A stretch of 49,848 bases of DNA from Arthrobacter sp. M2012083 (GCF_000281065.1 NZ_AKKK01000065.1:1-49848), one strand, 5' to 3'; shown: positions 15,270-24,010, counted from the stretch's first letter. Notes: generated from the letters alone by a model not told the origin. Numbers and translations: made by a program.

Positions 15270-15941
15270 TTACCGCACCCGGGCTATCGCAAAACCGTCC
15301 CAACCCTTGCTACCCACAGTTTGGATGGCGGTGGCATCGAGTCGCGGATCCTGCCCCATTCTCTCCAGCATGGCCACAATTCCTGGTGCGTTGACCTCGT
15401 CCCGTTCCGGCTCCAGGATGGCCCCATCCCAAACCACGTTATCCACCACGATCACCGTTCCCGGGTGACCGAGACGGATGGCCCAGTCGAGGTAGTTGGC
15501 GTCATTTTCCTTGTCGGCGTCGATGAACACGAAGTCGAACGATTCCTGGCCGGCCAAGGCCGGCAGGGTATCCAACGCAGCACCCACGCGAATGTCCACC
15601 TTGTGTCCCACTCCGGCAGCATCCAAATTGGCGCGCGCCACGTCGGCGTGCTTCTGGAGGAATTCGCACGTCACTATCCTGCCGTCGTCGGGCAGCCCCT
15701 GGGCCATCCACATGCTGCTGAAACCCGCAAGGGTTCCAATCTCGAGGACCCGCCGGGCCCCCGACATTTGAACCAGCATCCGCAATAACTTGCCCGCGTT
15801 GGGGGCTACTTCAATGGCAGGCATTCCTGCCTCAGCGGCGGAAGTCACGGCACGTTGATGGGCAGGATCAGGACGCACAACGACGTCAGTCAGGTAATGC
15901 TCGACGTCAACCCAACCGGGCTCGGCTCCGTGTTCAGTCAT
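15270..15941 (-). CDS. Class I SAM-dependent O-methyltransferase (caffeoyl-CoA OMT-like)
   Basis: A 223-residue O-methyltransferase of the cation-dependent type. Motif I is RVLEIGTLAGFSSMWMAQGL, motif II includes IVTCEF, and the metal-binding acidic stretch is FDFVFIDADKEND with a second site in VIVVDNVVWDGA. These proteins usually methylate catechol-like hydroxyls, but close actinobacterial relatives are mostly uncharacterised. ATG at 15941 follows GGGG; a GTG at 15962 would add seven residues and cannot be excluded. It abuts the GNAT gene and follows the thiamine-binding-protein gene on the same strand. Confidence 0.88.
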   Translation of the reverse strand: MTEHGAEPGWVDVEHYLTDVVVRPDPAHQRAVTSAAEAGMPAIEVAPNAGKLLRMLVQMSGARRVLEIGTLAGFSSMWMAQGLPDDGRIVTCEFLQKHADVARANLDAAGVGHKVDIRVGAALDTLPALAGQESFDFVFIDADKENDANYLDWAIRLGHPGTVIVVDNVVWDGAILEPERDEVNAPGIVAMLERMGQDPRLDATAIQTVGSKGWDGFAIARVR

Positions 15942-15981
15942 GGGCCCCAGTCTGGCACTCACCGCAGCTTGGGGAAAGGAT

Positions 15982-16314
15982 CTAGTCCGTGGCGGAAATG
16001 GCTTCTTCCAAGCGCTCCACCTTGCCGGTCAGCTCTCCACTGTATCCGGGACGGATGTCAGCCTTGATCACCAGCGAGACGCGGCTGCCGTAGCGGCCAA
16101 CAGCCTCCGTGGCGCGCTTCACGACATCGAAAACCTCATCCCATTCGCCTTCGATGGTGGTGAACATTGAATCCGTCTGGTTGGGCAGTCCGGACTCGCG
16201 GACGATCTTGACGGCGGCAGCGACGGCGTCGTGCACGGAGGCGTCGGGGGTGGGTCCGCCGTCAGTGGCGGAAGCGGGCTGGCCCGAAGGGGCGACAGAA
16301 AATGCAAGCAACAT
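15982..16314 (-). CDS. Thiamine-binding (MTH1187/YkoF-like, DUF77) protein
   Basis: A 110-residue protein with the MTH1187-type ferredoxin-like fold. It starts MLLAFSVAPSG and contains VHDAVAAAVKIVRESGLPNQ and the family-typical FTTIEGEWDEVFDVVKRATE. Family members form tetramers and several bind thiamine or related ligands. ATG at 16314 is chosen because the fold starts there; upstream residues to 16371 are not family-like. It is divergent from the TetR gene 92 bp away. Confidence 0.85.
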   Translation of the reverse strand: MLLAFSVAPSGQPASATDGGPTPDASVHDAVAAAVKIVRESGLPNQTDSMFTTIEGEWDEVFDVVKRATEAVGRYGSRVSLVIKADIRPGYSGELTGKVERLEEAISATD

Positions 16315-16393
16315 GAAATCCAGTGTTTCACGTGCCGGTTTGTCACATAACAACCTACTCCGGCGTAACAAGGGGCCGGGAGGCCTCCATTGC

Positions 16394-16399
16394 TACCCT
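16394..16399 (+). promoter_or_regulatory. -10 hexamer TACCCT of a leaderless promoter
   Basis: TACCCT ends 7 nt before the ATG at 16407 of the TetR gene, with no ribosome binding site between. Confidence 0.5.
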
Positions 16400-16406
16400 G
16401 ACAAGC

Positions 16407-17036
16407 ATGGAACAGCCCTCTGAACGCAAGCCCCTCAGGGCAGACGCCGCACGTAATGTGGACAAAATCATCACCGCCGCCAGGCAGTGCTTCCGGGAAC
16501 ACGGCCCAGACGTACCCCTTCAGACCATCGCAGCCACCGCTGGAGTTGGCCCCGCAACGCTGTTCCGCAACTTCTCGGACAAAGAACAGTTGGTGCTTGC
16601 GGCACTGTCGCGCCAGCTGCGCCTCCATGTGGACCCGGTTGCCGCCGCCGCGGCTGACGGCATGGACGCCGCCGAGGGTCTCATCAACGTCATTGACGCC
16701 GTGATGAAGGTTGCCAGCGATGACGCGAACCTCCTTGACGCGGTCGCGGGCCGACGCGGCCTCCTCATGGGCATCACGGGCGGCCTCATCGGATCCATGG
16801 AGTTCCTGCTCAAACGCGGCCAGAGCCAAGGCACGCTGCGGCGCGATATCACCATCGAGGACATGGTCAGGCTGCTGGCAATGCTGATCGGCGCAGTGGA
16901 CACCATGGAACCCGGATCCGAAGCGTGGAAGCGTCCCGTGGCGTTGATTGAGGATGCCATCCGGACCGAACGCCCCTCGCGACCGCTCCCCGAGCAGTCG
17001 GGTATCCCGGGCGTTACCTTCACCGAGGCTGTCTAA
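16407..17036 (+). CDS. TetR-family transcriptional regulator
   Basis: A 209-residue TetR regulator. The N-terminal HTH covers roughly residues 10-60 (ARNVDKIITAARQCFREHG, PLQTIAATAGVGPATLFRNF, SDKEQLVLAAL), followed by an all-helical ligand-binding region. ATG 16407 fits both the fold start and the leaderless promoter. Its stop overlaps that of the convergent azlD gene by four bases (CTAA, 17033-17036). The target is unknown; the divergent thiamine-binding-protein gene is the nearest candidate. Confidence 0.9.
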   Translation: MEQPSERKPLRADAARNVDKIITAARQCFREHGPDVPLQTIAATAGVGPATLFRNFSDKEQLVLAALSRQLRLHVDPVAAAAADGMDAAEGLINVIDAVMKVASDDANLLDAVAGRRGLLMGITGGLIGSMEFLLKRGQSQGTLRRDITIEDMVRLLAMLIGAVDTMEPGSEAWKRPVALIEDAIRTERPSRPLPEQSGIPGVTFTEAV

Positions 17037-17344
17037 CCCCAACCCAGCACCCGCAGCAATGCTGCGGCTGCTGCGCCTGAAATCACCACCACGAGGAACG
17101 GTGCCCGGAGCCAAAGCGCGACGGCAGCGGCCACCAAGGCGCCAATGCGGGCATCGAGAACCAGGCCTTGCCCTGAGGCCACAGCATTCACAACCGTCAA
17201 GGACGCCAGCAGGCCAATGGTCATGGTTCCGGCAATGTGCATGATGCGCGGGTTTTCAAGCAGTTTGGCGGGGACGAAGTAGCCCACCAGCTTGGTCAAA
17301 TACGCCAGCGCACAGGCAATGAGGATCCAAAGCCAGAGGTTCAT
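17033..17344 (-). CDS. azlD: AzlD-family branched-chain amino acid exporter small subunit
   Basis: A 103-residue protein with four hydrophobic segments of the AzlD family (WLWILIACALAYLTKLVGYF, then GTMTIGLLASLTVVNA). With AzlC it forms the LIV-E-type exporter (BrnFE in Corynebacterium), which exports branched-chain amino acids and methionine. Its ATG at 17344 overlaps the azlC stop (ATGA, 17341-17344), so the subunits are translationally coupled. Confidence 0.9.
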   Translation of the reverse strand: MNLWLWILIACALAYLTKLVGYFVPAKLLENPRIMHIAGTMTIGLLASLTVVNAVASGQGLVLDARIGALVAAAVALWLRAPFLVVVISGAAAAALLRVLGWG

Positions 17345-18099
17345 TTCTTGCCTCCGTGTTCACGCTGGTGCTTCTCTGCATACGGATCCACGTCCGGTTC
17401 AAGTCCCTCATCCATGCGTGCATGGCTGAACCAGCCGATGACGCCGGCCACGACTGCCGCCACCAGGATGGGAACTCCGGAGGGAACGAACGGCACGGCC
17501 AGGATGGTGGCGAGCGCACAGGCTGCGGCGATCGCCCAAGGTTCCCGGCCTTTCAGCCTCGGCCACAACAGCGCCAGGAACGCGGCAACGGCAGCCCCAT
17601 CCAAGCCCCACTGTTTGGGATCGCCCATGGCGTCGCCTGCTAATGCACCAATGGCCGTGAAGATATTCCATAAGATGAATATTCCAATGCCGGCTGTCCA
17701 GAACCCGCGGCGTTGCTCGTCGGGATCAGACTGGCCGGACGCCGTCGCCGTTGATTCATCGATGGTTACGTGCGCGGAAACGTAACGTTTCCACCCCCCG
17801 GGGCGAAGCATGGCGTTGATCTGCATACCGTAGATGCCATTGCGCAAACCCAGCAACGCGCTGGCCGTCATGGCTGCCACCCCCGAGCCGCCGCCAGCGA
17901 CTACGCCGATGAAGGCAAACTGCGAACCTCCGCTGAACAGCAGCAAGCTCAGCACCATCGTCTGCCAGAAGTCGAACCCGGACGCCACGGCCAATGCACC
18001 GAACGACACGCCATACAGTCCCGTTGCAATGCTGAGGGACAGGGCGATCTTGAACGCAGGAGACTCTCTGAGTTTCATCGAGGCCGAACTGGTGCTCAT
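17341..18099 (-). CDS. azlC: AzlC-family branched-chain amino acid exporter large subunit
   Basis: A 252-residue membrane protein. The family opening GLYGVSFGALAVASGFDFWQ and SLLLFSGGSQFAFIGVVAGG, the core LLGLRNGIYGMQINAML, and an acidic loop before the last segments identify AzlC/BrnF. The start is ATG at 18099 because it overlaps the stop of the upstream DoxX-like gene (ATGA, 18096-18099); a GTG at 18120 would overlap further. Operon order is doxX-like, azlC, azlD. Confidence 0.9.
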   Translation of the reverse strand: MSTSSASMKLRESPAFKIALSLSIATGLYGVSFGALAVASGFDFWQTMVLSLLLFSGGSQFAFIGVVAGGGSGVAAMTASALLGLRNGIYGMQINAMLRPGGWKRYVSAHVTIDESTATASGQSDPDEQRRGFWTAGIGIFILWNIFTAIGALAGDAMGDPKQWGLDGAAVAAFLALLWPRLKGREPWAIAAACALATILAVPFVPSGVPILVAAVVAGVIGWFSHARMDEGLEPDVDPYAEKHQREHGGKK

Positions 18100-18530
18100 T
18101 TCCGCAGGCTCCAGGACCACAGAACGAGCGGAACCTGAAGGGGCAGGCGAACTGTGTGGATGCGACGTTCGGCCGCTGTGCCGTCGGGACCATAGGCACG
18201 TCGAAGTGCATCTATATGCCCTGCGAGGAATGCAGTAAACATCGCCGTAGTGGCATCCGCGGCAACCCTACGGGTGGCGGGGATCAAGAGTCCGACGGCG
18301 GCGGCCGCCTCCAGCAGGCCCGACGATGCAATCCATTCCTCGCGGGACATCACGGCCAGCGGACCGTTCGCACGGCTCCCGGGCTCATCCTTGCGGCACA
18401 AGTATTCCGGAACAACCGGGTAATAGAACTTGGGAGTACGGAAGTGTTTGGAGGCGCTGGCCAGGAGCAGTGCGCTCAAAGCTACTGCTGAGGTGGTTTG
18501 GGTTGCTTGTGCTGACCAGCGAAAAGACAT
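18096..18530 (-). CDS. DoxX-like family membrane protein
   Basis: A 144-residue protein with about four hydrophobic segments: AVALSALLLASASKHF, LLEAAAAVGLLIPATRR, TTAMFTAFLAGHIDALRRAY and a C-terminal VPLVLWSWSL. The arrangement resembles DoxX/DUF-type small membrane proteins. The start is uncertain: ATG at 18530 or TTG at 18542. It is first in an operon with azlCD, an association that may be incidental. Confidence 0.7.
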   Translation of the reverse strand: MSFRWSAQATQTTSAVALSALLLASASKHFRTPKFYYPVVPEYLCRKDEPGSRANGPLAVMSREEWIASSGLLEAAAAVGLLIPATRRVAADATTAMFTAFLAGHIDALRRAYGPDGTAAERRIHTVRLPLQVPLVLWSWSLRK

Positions 18531-18592
18531 GAGACCACTCAATCACAAGCGCGGTGCCCCCCAAAGCGAGACCCCGCTAAGTAGCACTTGAC

Positions 18593-19480
18593 CTAGTTGG
18601 ATACCATCAATTGCGCGAGCACCTGGGCCGGCTTGTTGGTGGTGATTTCGTGGATACCGAGACCTTGGCATAGGGCCACATCCTTCTCCGAGTCAACAGT
18701 CCACACCCGGAAGATGCGGCCTGACTCCAACCAGCGCTGAACGTTCCGTGCGTGCTCCCTCACGTAATCGATGCCCGGGCCGGCAATAGCTACTTCGCCT
18801 GCATCCAGGACGCGTTCGGCCTCGAGTTGAGTTGCCCGCATAACGTTCGCTACTGCGCCGCCGGTAAGGAAACCGAGGCCGAGCTCTTGCCGGATCTCTT
18901 TCACGGTGAAGTCGTCCACCAATTGGCAGATGTACTCCTTGGGAACGCTCTGCAGCAAACGCTGAACGGAGTCGGTGTCGAAGCTCATGAAGGAGATTCG
19001 GATGTTCTCCAACCGGGATTCCTCAGGCGTCCAGCCCTCCTCCTCGAGCAGGGCAAGGACACGGTCCTCCAGCTTCAGTCCGTAGGGGCTGGGGTGCTTG
19101 AGCTCGATGGCCAACCCAATGTCGCGCCCGGCCGCGCGGAGAATATCCAGCAGCTCCGGCAAGGTAAGGAACTGGTCAGCTACTCCCCCGTAGGCCTCCG
19201 GTATGCGGGCGCCCTTCCACGACGAGAAGTCCAAGGCCCGGAGCTGTTCAAGAGTGTGCTCACCAACCGGGCCCGTGCCCGTGGATGTCCGGTCCAGGTT
19301 CGCATCGTGCAGCAGCACCACCTGCTGGTCCCGGGTCAGGTGGACATCGCATTCAACACCGTCGGCGCCATCGGCAAGGGCCTTCAGATAGGCAGCCCGG
19401 GTGTGTTCGGCGAAGGCGGCACTGGCGCCGCGGTGGGCGTAGACCTTGGGTCGGCTCGGGGCGAAGTCGTCGCTAGTCAT
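18593..19480 (-). CDS. Glycerophosphodiester phosphodiesterase
   Basis: A 295-residue GDPD-family TIM barrel that hydrolyses glycerophosphodiesters to glycerol-3-phosphate and an alcohol. Catalytic residues are visible: His16-Arg17 in YAHRGASAAFAEHT, metal-binding Glu43 and Asp45 in GVECDVHLT, and His58 in LLHDANLDRTSTG. Later motifs include IGLAIELKHPS and FRVWTVDSEKDV. No signal peptide, so probably cytoplasmic. ATG at 19480 has a leaderless-type -10 (TAACGT). It is divergent from the DUF445 gene. Confidence 0.92.
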   Translation of the reverse strand: MTSDDFAPSRPKVYAHRGASAAFAEHTRAAYLKALADGADGVECDVHLTRDQQVVLLHDANLDRTSTGTGPVGEHTLEQLRALDFSSWKGARIPEAYGGVADQFLTLPELLDILRAAGRDIGLAIELKHPSPYGLKLEDRVLALLEEEGWTPEESRLENIRISFMSFDTDSVQRLLQSVPKEYICQLVDDFTVKEIRQELGLGFLTGGAVANVMRATQLEAERVLDAGEVAIAGPGIDYVREHARNVQRWLESGRIFRVWTVDSEKDVALCQGLGIHEITTNKPAQVLAQLMVSN

Positions 19481-19486
19481 GCAGAC

Positions 19487-19492
19487 ACGTTA
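19487..19492 (-). promoter_or_regulatory. -10 hexamer TAACGT of a leaderless promoter (GDPD gene)
   Basis: On the reverse strand TAACGT ends 6 nt before the ATG at 19480, with no ribosome binding site. Confidence 0.5.
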
Positions 19493-19518
19493 GCCCACGC
19501 CGCTGGACGCTCGGGGGC

Positions 19519-19524
19519 TACGCT
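19519..19524 (+). promoter_or_regulatory. -10 hexamer TACGCT of a leaderless promoter (DUF445 gene)
   Basis: TACGCT ends 6 nt before the ATG at 19531; with the divergent TAACGT it makes back-to-back leaderless promoters 50 bp apart. Confidence 0.5.
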
Positions 19525-19530
19525 GGGCTA

Positions 19531-20877
19531 ATGCAGGTGAACTCTGAACAAATCCCAACCGAAGACGTCACCAACCCCGCTCCCACTGCCGGCGCCGCAC
19601 CCGCACGAGGGGCATCCGCCGTCGTCGCTCCCTCCGCGGGAGATATGGAGAAAGCGGCCGCATTGCTCCGCATGAAACGGTTGGCCTTGGCGCTGCTGAT
19701 CGCGATGGCGGTGATCTTCACCGTGGCGTTCGCGTTCCAGAAACAGTACCCGTGGCTCGAATACGTCCGGGCTGCGGCCGAAGGCGGCATGGTGGGTGCG
19801 CTGGCAGACTGGTTCGCTGTTACCGCGCTGTTCAAATACCCCATGGGCCTGAAGATCCCTCACACGGCCATCATTCCGCGTCGTAAGGACCAGATCGGGG
19901 AATCACTCAGCGACTTCGTTGAGAGCAACTTCCTGTCCCAAGAAGTTGTGCAGGAAAAGCTGGCAAGCATTGATATTGCCCGCAAGGCCGGTCACTGGCT
20001 GTCAGCGCCAGGCGGTGCCGAGCGCGTGGCCAAAGAAGGCGGCGCGGTGATTAGAGGCGCCTTCACAGTACTGAACGACGACGACGTCCAGACAGTGATC
20101 GAGGGCATGGTCCGCAAGCACCTCCTCACCCCGCCTTGGGGGCCACCGGTGGGCAGGATGGCCGAACGGATCTTCGCCGACGGCCACCACCACACCTTGG
20201 TTGACCTGTTGGTTGACCGGGCAGCCGACTGGGTGGACGCCAACCATGCAACGGTGAACAGGCTCGTTTCGGATCGCTCGCCACTCTGGGTGCCGACATT
20301 CGTTGACGGCTTGGTGGGTGACCGCGTCTACGTGGAACTGTCCAAGTTCGTCCGTGCAGTACAGGCGGACCAGAACCACCAGGTGCGGCAGTCGATCGAC
20401 GCCTACCTGACTGATCTGGCCCAGGACTTGCAGCACGACCCCGCCATGATCGAGCGCGCGGAATCCATCAAGGCCCAGATCCTCGGAGATCCCGAGGTCC
20501 GCGAACTGGCGTCACGCACGTGGGGGACGGTCAAGACTGCGCTGCTGAACGCCGTCGACGATCCCGACAGCGAACTGAGCCAGCGTTTCAAGAGCGCCGT
20601 CCGGGACTTCGGCACTCGCTTGGTCAACGACGAAGAACTGGCCGGTAAGGTCAACACCTGGATCGGTGATGCTGCGGGCTATCTGGTGAATACGTACCGT
20701 TCGGACATCGCCGGGGTCATCTCAGACACCGTGGCCCGCTGGGATGCCGAGGAAACGTCCCAGAAGATCGAGCTGCAGGTGGGCAAAGACCTCCAGTACA
20801 TCCGCATCAACGGAACAGTGGTGGGTGCCTTGGCTGGATTGGCGATTTTCACAGTGGCGCACCTGCTGTTTGGGTAA
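19531..20877 (+). CDS. DUF445 family membrane-anchored protein
   Basis: A 448-residue DUF445 protein. A disordered Ala/Pro-rich head (residues 1-40) is followed by a hydrophobic segment (RLALALLIAMAVIFTVAFAF at 51-70), the family signature YVRAAAEGGMVGALADWFAVTALFKYP, and a long helical domain. It ends with a C-terminal membrane helix preceded by IRINGTVVGALAGLAIFTVAH, the characteristic closing motif. Function of DUF445 (YheB/YjiN-related) is not established. ATG at 19531 fits the leaderless promoter. Confidence 0.9.
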   Translation: MQVNSEQIPTEDVTNPAPTAGAAPARGASAVVAPSAGDMEKAAALLRMKRLALALLIAMAVIFTVAFAFQKQYPWLEYVRAAAEGGMVGALADWFAVTALFKYPMGLKIPHTAIIPRRKDQIGESLSDFVESNFLSQEVVQEKLASIDIARKAGHWLSAPGGAERVAKEGGAVIRGAFTVLNDDDVQTVIEGMVRKHLLTPPWGPPVGRMAERIFADGHHHTLVDLLVDRAADWVDANHATVNRLVSDRSPLWVPTFVDGLVGDRVYVELSKFVRAVQADQNHQVRQSIDAYLTDLAQDLQHDPAMIERAESIKAQILGDPEVRELASRTWGTVKTALLNAVDDPDSELSQRFKSAVRDFGTRLVNDEELAGKVNTWIGDAAGYLVNTYRSDIAGVISDTVARWDAEETSQKIELQVGKDLQYIRINGTVVGALAGLAIFTVAHLLFG

Positions 20878-20910
20878 TGGGCAGCACTAGAGCTATCCGA
20901 TGGGCCTTGG

Positions 20911-20916
20911 TAGCTT
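20911..20916 (+). promoter_or_regulatory. -10 hexamer TAGCTT of a leaderless promoter (VOC gene)
   Basis: TAGCTT ends 6 nt before the ATG at 20923; no ribosome binding site is present. Confidence 0.45.
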
Positions 20917-20922
20917 CAACGC

Positions 20923-21351
20923 ATGCCTATCAAACTTGAGAACGTCGGTATAGCTGTTCGCGATCTTGAGGAATCAATCGCCTTCTTCACGGATCTCGGC
21001 CTCACGGTACTGGGCAGGGACACGGTCAGTGGCGAGTGGGCGGATACTGCCGTTGGCCTGGATGGCAACCACGCCAAAATTGCGGTGCTCCAAACTCCGG
21101 ATGGCAACGGTCAACTTGAGCTCTTCGAATACCTTCACCCGGACGCAATCGAGACGAACCCAACACTTCCCCATGAGATCGGAATGCACCGAGTCGCCTT
21201 CTCAGTTGACGACATCGACCAGGCCCTTGAGATCGCGGCAAAGCACGGATGCCATCCGCTGCGCGGTGTGGCGAACTATCAGGACGTTTACAAGCTGACG
21301 TATCTTCGCGGACCCAGCGGCATCCTGGTCATGCTGGCGCAGAAGCTTTAA
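20923..21351 (+). CDS. VOC-superfamily (glyoxalase/bleomycin-resistance fold) protein
   Basis: A 142-residue vicinal-oxygen-chelate protein with two beta-alpha-beta-beta-beta modules. Module 1 begins KLENVGIAVRDLEESIAFFTDLGL and holds LELFEYLHPD; module 2 contains MHRVAFSVDDIDQALEIAAKHG and ends YLRGPSGILVMLAQKL. Family roles range from lyases to antibiotic sequestration and nothing here fixes the substrate. Confidence 0.9.
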   Translation: MPIKLENVGIAVRDLEESIAFFTDLGLTVLGRDTVSGEWADTAVGLDGNHAKIAVLQTPDGNGQLELFEYLHPDAIETNPTLPHEIGMHRVAFSVDDIDQALEIAAKHGCHPLRGVANYQDVYKLTYLRGPSGILVMLAQKL

Positions 21352-21443
21352 GGGAGGCGTGTCCATGCTGAAGATGTTACTGAGGGGCTGCCGCCGGAGT
21401 ACCCCTGGGTACCAAGCACTGGCGCCAATCAGGTCCATCCCGT

Positions 21444-22238
21444 TCAGCCCAGCAGGTGCACCATCTGACCAGGCCTGGCTTGCCCGATCAAGTCCAGGTC
21501 CTCGTCCCGGACCACAGCGATCACCGGTGACTCAGCAGTATCCGGATGGCCGGCCAGCGCGATAACAGGAAGGCCCGACGCCGGTAACAGGACAGAGCCT
21601 GATACCAGCGGCTGGGGTTGGGGTGCTTCACCGGTGGCATCCTCACAGGCCGCTGCAACATCGAGCGGCCGTCCCGCCAAACGCGCGCCTACCCGATCCG
21701 AATCCGGCGAGAGAATCCAGGGTTCGCTGGTCAAGCGAAGCCACGTGCCGGCGTCGTAATACCGGGCCCACGATCCGCGCGAAACCCTCGCAACCACAGG
21801 ACGTTCGGGGTCCAAAGCACGCCGGGCAGGGTACGTCACCTCGGGAAAACGGTGCCCGTGCGGCCGACCAAGTGTCAGCGCCGCACCAGCTCGCAGCGAC
21901 TCCGCCTGGGCCGAAATTCCACCTTGGATCCCCACGTAATATCGCAGACCAAACAGGGCAGGGCCGAACTCAAGCACTGCGCCGGGCGCCACCCGCACAG
22001 CCTTGTTGAGGGGCAGTTCTTTACCGTTGAGAGTCACCATGCCCTCGGCCCCGGTGACTGCCACGGCCGACCCCGTGACGAACCTCAACTTCAGCCCGCC
22101 CAACAGCACCTCAAGTCCGGCCGCAGAGTCCGGGTTACCCAGTAGGGCATTAGCCATGTGCATGGACGCGCGGTCCAGTACTTGCTCCGGGCCGAGAACA
22201 TACGTGGCCGATCCCGGCTCCACCACTACCGCACCCAT
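21444..22238 (-). CDS. pxpC: 5-oxoprolinase subunit C-like (biotin-dependent carboxyltransferase fold) with short N-terminus
   Basis: A 264-residue PxpC/KipA-like protein: LDRASMHMANALLGN, GLEVLLGGLKLRF, LRYYVGIQGGI and the C-terminal SGSVLLPASGLPVIALAGH are family hallmarks. PxpABC cleaves 5-oxoproline to glutamate with ATP. Family members are about 290-310 residues long and normally read TTVQDLGRPG-x-GVPPSGA before LDRAS; here that stretch is absent (PGSATYVLGPEQVLDRAS), as if about 15 residues were deleted. A strong GGGGAGG precedes ATG 22238, so the gene looks expressed. No pxpB lies between pxpA and pxpC, where it would be expected. Activity is therefore doubtful; see findings. Confidence 0.82.
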   Translation of the reverse strand: MGAVVVEPGSATYVLGPEQVLDRASMHMANALLGNPDSAAGLEVLLGGLKLRFVTGSAVAVTGAEGMVTLNGKELPLNKAVRVAPGAVLEFGPALFGLRYYVGIQGGISAQAESLRAGAALTLGRPHGHRFPEVTYPARRALDPERPVVARVSRGSWARYYDAGTWLRLTSEPWILSPDSDRVGARLAGRPLDVAAACEDATGEAPQPQPLVSGSVLLPASGLPVIALAGHPDTAESPVIAVVRDEDLDLIGQARPGQMVHLLG

Positions 22239-22259
22239 CGGTCCTCCCCAGACTCGGAT

Positions 22260-23009
22260 TTAGGCGAACGCCTCAATCTGAACGCCGGCCTGCTCGAGGC
22301 CCTCCCGGACTGCGGCAGCCATATTCACCGCACCGGGCGTGTCGCCGTGGATGCACAGCGAATCGGCCAGCACAGGCACCACGGTTCCGTCGATGGCCAG
22401 CACTTCCTTGCGCGTTGCGAGACGCACGGCCTGGGCCACCACGGCGTCGGGATCATGAAGCACGGCACCTTCCTGGGTGCGCGGCACCAGTGTTCCGTCG
22501 GGCAGGTAGGACCGGTCCACGAATGCTTCACGGAACACCGGGTGCCCGGATTCCTCGGCAAGCGTCAGCCATGCCGAGCCCGGCAAGCCCAAGACCGGAA
22601 GCCCGGGGTCATAAGCGTGGACGGCAGCCACTACGGCTTCGGCCTGCTCAGCGTCCCGAACGATCCTGTTATAGAGCGCACCGTGAGGCTTCACGTAATC
22701 CACCGAAGCTCCCACCGCGTGGGCCATGCCGTCGAGGGCGCCAAGTTGGTACAGAACGTCACCGAACAACTCGTCAAAGGTCATGTCCAGGGAGCGGCGG
22801 CCGAAACCCGCCAAGTCCCTGTACCCCACATGGGCGCCGACGCGGACGTCCAGCTCGAACGCCGCACGGCAGCTGTCCAGCATGGTGAGGGGATCACCGG
22901 CGTGGAAGCCACAGGCCACGTTGGCGCTGCTCACGATGCGGAACATCGAGGCGTCGTCTCCCATGGTCCAGGAGCCGAAGGATTCCCCCAGGTCAGCGTT
23001 CAGATCCAC
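22260..23009 (-). CDS. pxpA: 5-oxoprolinase subunit A (LamB/YcsF family)
   Basis: A 249-residue LamB/YcsF protein, subunit A of the ATP-dependent 5-oxoprolinase that salvages pyroglutamate. Family motifs: MDLNADLGESFG, ANVACGFHAGDP, VGAHVGYRDLAGFGRR, YVKPHGALYN and the C-terminal CIHGDTPGAV. The start is GTG at 23009, which lies 17 bp inside the upstream EcsC-like gene, so translation is coupled. It is followed after 21 bp by the pxpC-like gene. Confidence 0.92.
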   Translation of the reverse strand: MDLNADLGESFGSWTMGDDASMFRIVSSANVACGFHAGDPLTMLDSCRAAFELDVRVGAHVGYRDLAGFGRRSLDMTFDELFGDVLYQLGALDGMAHAVGASVDYVKPHGALYNRIVRDAEQAEAVVAAVHAYDPGLPVLGLPGSAWLTLAEESGHPVFREAFVDRSYLPDGTLVPRTQEGAVLHDPDAVVAQAVRLATRKEVLAIDGTVVPVLADSLCIHGDTPGAVNMAAAVREGLEQAGVQIEAFA

Positions 23010-23811
23010 CGGTACCGCCTTCCAGCGTCGTGTTGTTCAAGACATCCTTTGATGCGTTCGGGAGCAATTCGCCAGGGATAGTGTCCGGCAGCGGGCCGAA
23101 TGCTTCCTTTGCGGTGGACACCACGGCACGGCCCATCATCAGGTTGCCCGCACCACCCACCACAGCGCCGACGCCGAACGGCAGGGCACGGCCGAGGAAC
23201 GCAGTGCCTTGGCGTTTCAGGAGGTTCTTCAGGAAGGCGCGCTGGATGGAGTCGCGGATGACACCGAAGCCATTTCCGGGAATCTTCTTGGTAAGAGTGC
23301 GGCCCCATGCGTTGGTCACGCCCTTGCCGCGTCCTAGCGATTGTCCGCTCAGGGCGCCCAGCATGGATGTGCCTTCCTCGCCCAGCATGATGGCCATAAC
23401 CATGGTTTGGGCACGGACAGGGTCAGTGAGCCGGATACCGTGGAGCTCCGCCAGGGACGACGCATACAGTGCGGTGGTCTCCAAAAAGCCCACCGTTGCG
23501 AGCGCGGAAAGTCCCAGCGACGCCGCGGTTCCAATTCCAGGCACGACGGCGGTGGCGCCCACTGCTGCACCTCCGCCGGATATGACCAGCAGGTAGTGGC
23601 GCTCGAGTTTGGCGGCAAGCTGCGCCGGTGAATCGTTGGGGTGCCTGCGTTGGAGCCTGCGAAGGTTGGCCAGGACCAGGGGTCGCTGGACTTCGACAGC
23701 CTTCAACAGCACATTGTGGACTCCGGGCTTGGCGTTGCCTTCGGCGTCAAACACTGCGTTGTGGGCTGTTTCTTGGGCGATCTTCACCGCCGGGTTGGGG
23801 CGCTTGGGCAT
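22993..23811 (-). CDS. EcsC-like hydrophobic protein of unknown function
   Basis: A 272-residue protein starting MPKRPNPAVKIAQETAHNAV, with an excellent GGAGAGGTGAAG before ATG 23811. It has a Gly/Ala-rich hydrophobic centre (VISGGGAAVGATAVVPGIG and SLGLSALATVGFLETTALYA near residues 85-125) followed by LHGIRLTDPVRAQTMVMAIMLGE, and another Gly-rich segment near residues 215-235. This pattern resembles EcsC-family proteins. No enzymatic motif is evident. Its 3' end overlaps pxpA by 17 bp, but the functional link is unclear. Confidence 0.7.
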   Translation of the reverse strand: MPKRPNPAVKIAQETAHNAVFDAEGNAKPGVHNVLLKAVEVQRPLVLANLRRLQRRHPNDSPAQLAAKLERHYLLVISGGGAAVGATAVVPGIGTAASLGLSALATVGFLETTALYASSLAELHGIRLTDPVRAQTMVMAIMLGEEGTSMLGALSGQSLGRGKGVTNAWGRTLTKKIPGNGFGVIRDSIQRAFLKNLLKRQGTAFLGRALPFGVGAVVGGAGNLMMGRAVVSTAKEAFGPLPDTIPGELLPNASKDVLNNTTLEGGTGGSER

Positions 23812-24010
23812 CTTCACCTCTCCTTGGCAGTTAGTCGTTTCACGGGGAACTGCTGGCTTCAGCCTATGCCACACCCCCGCCCTGCCAGACCCGCTAAAGG
23901 CCTTATGTGGACAGTTTTCCGCGCAGAGCTGACCCCAAAACGGGGGTACTGCGGCGTAGACTGGGATGCATTCACGGAAGCAGTCCAAGCCAGGACAGGG
24001 AGTATCCGTA

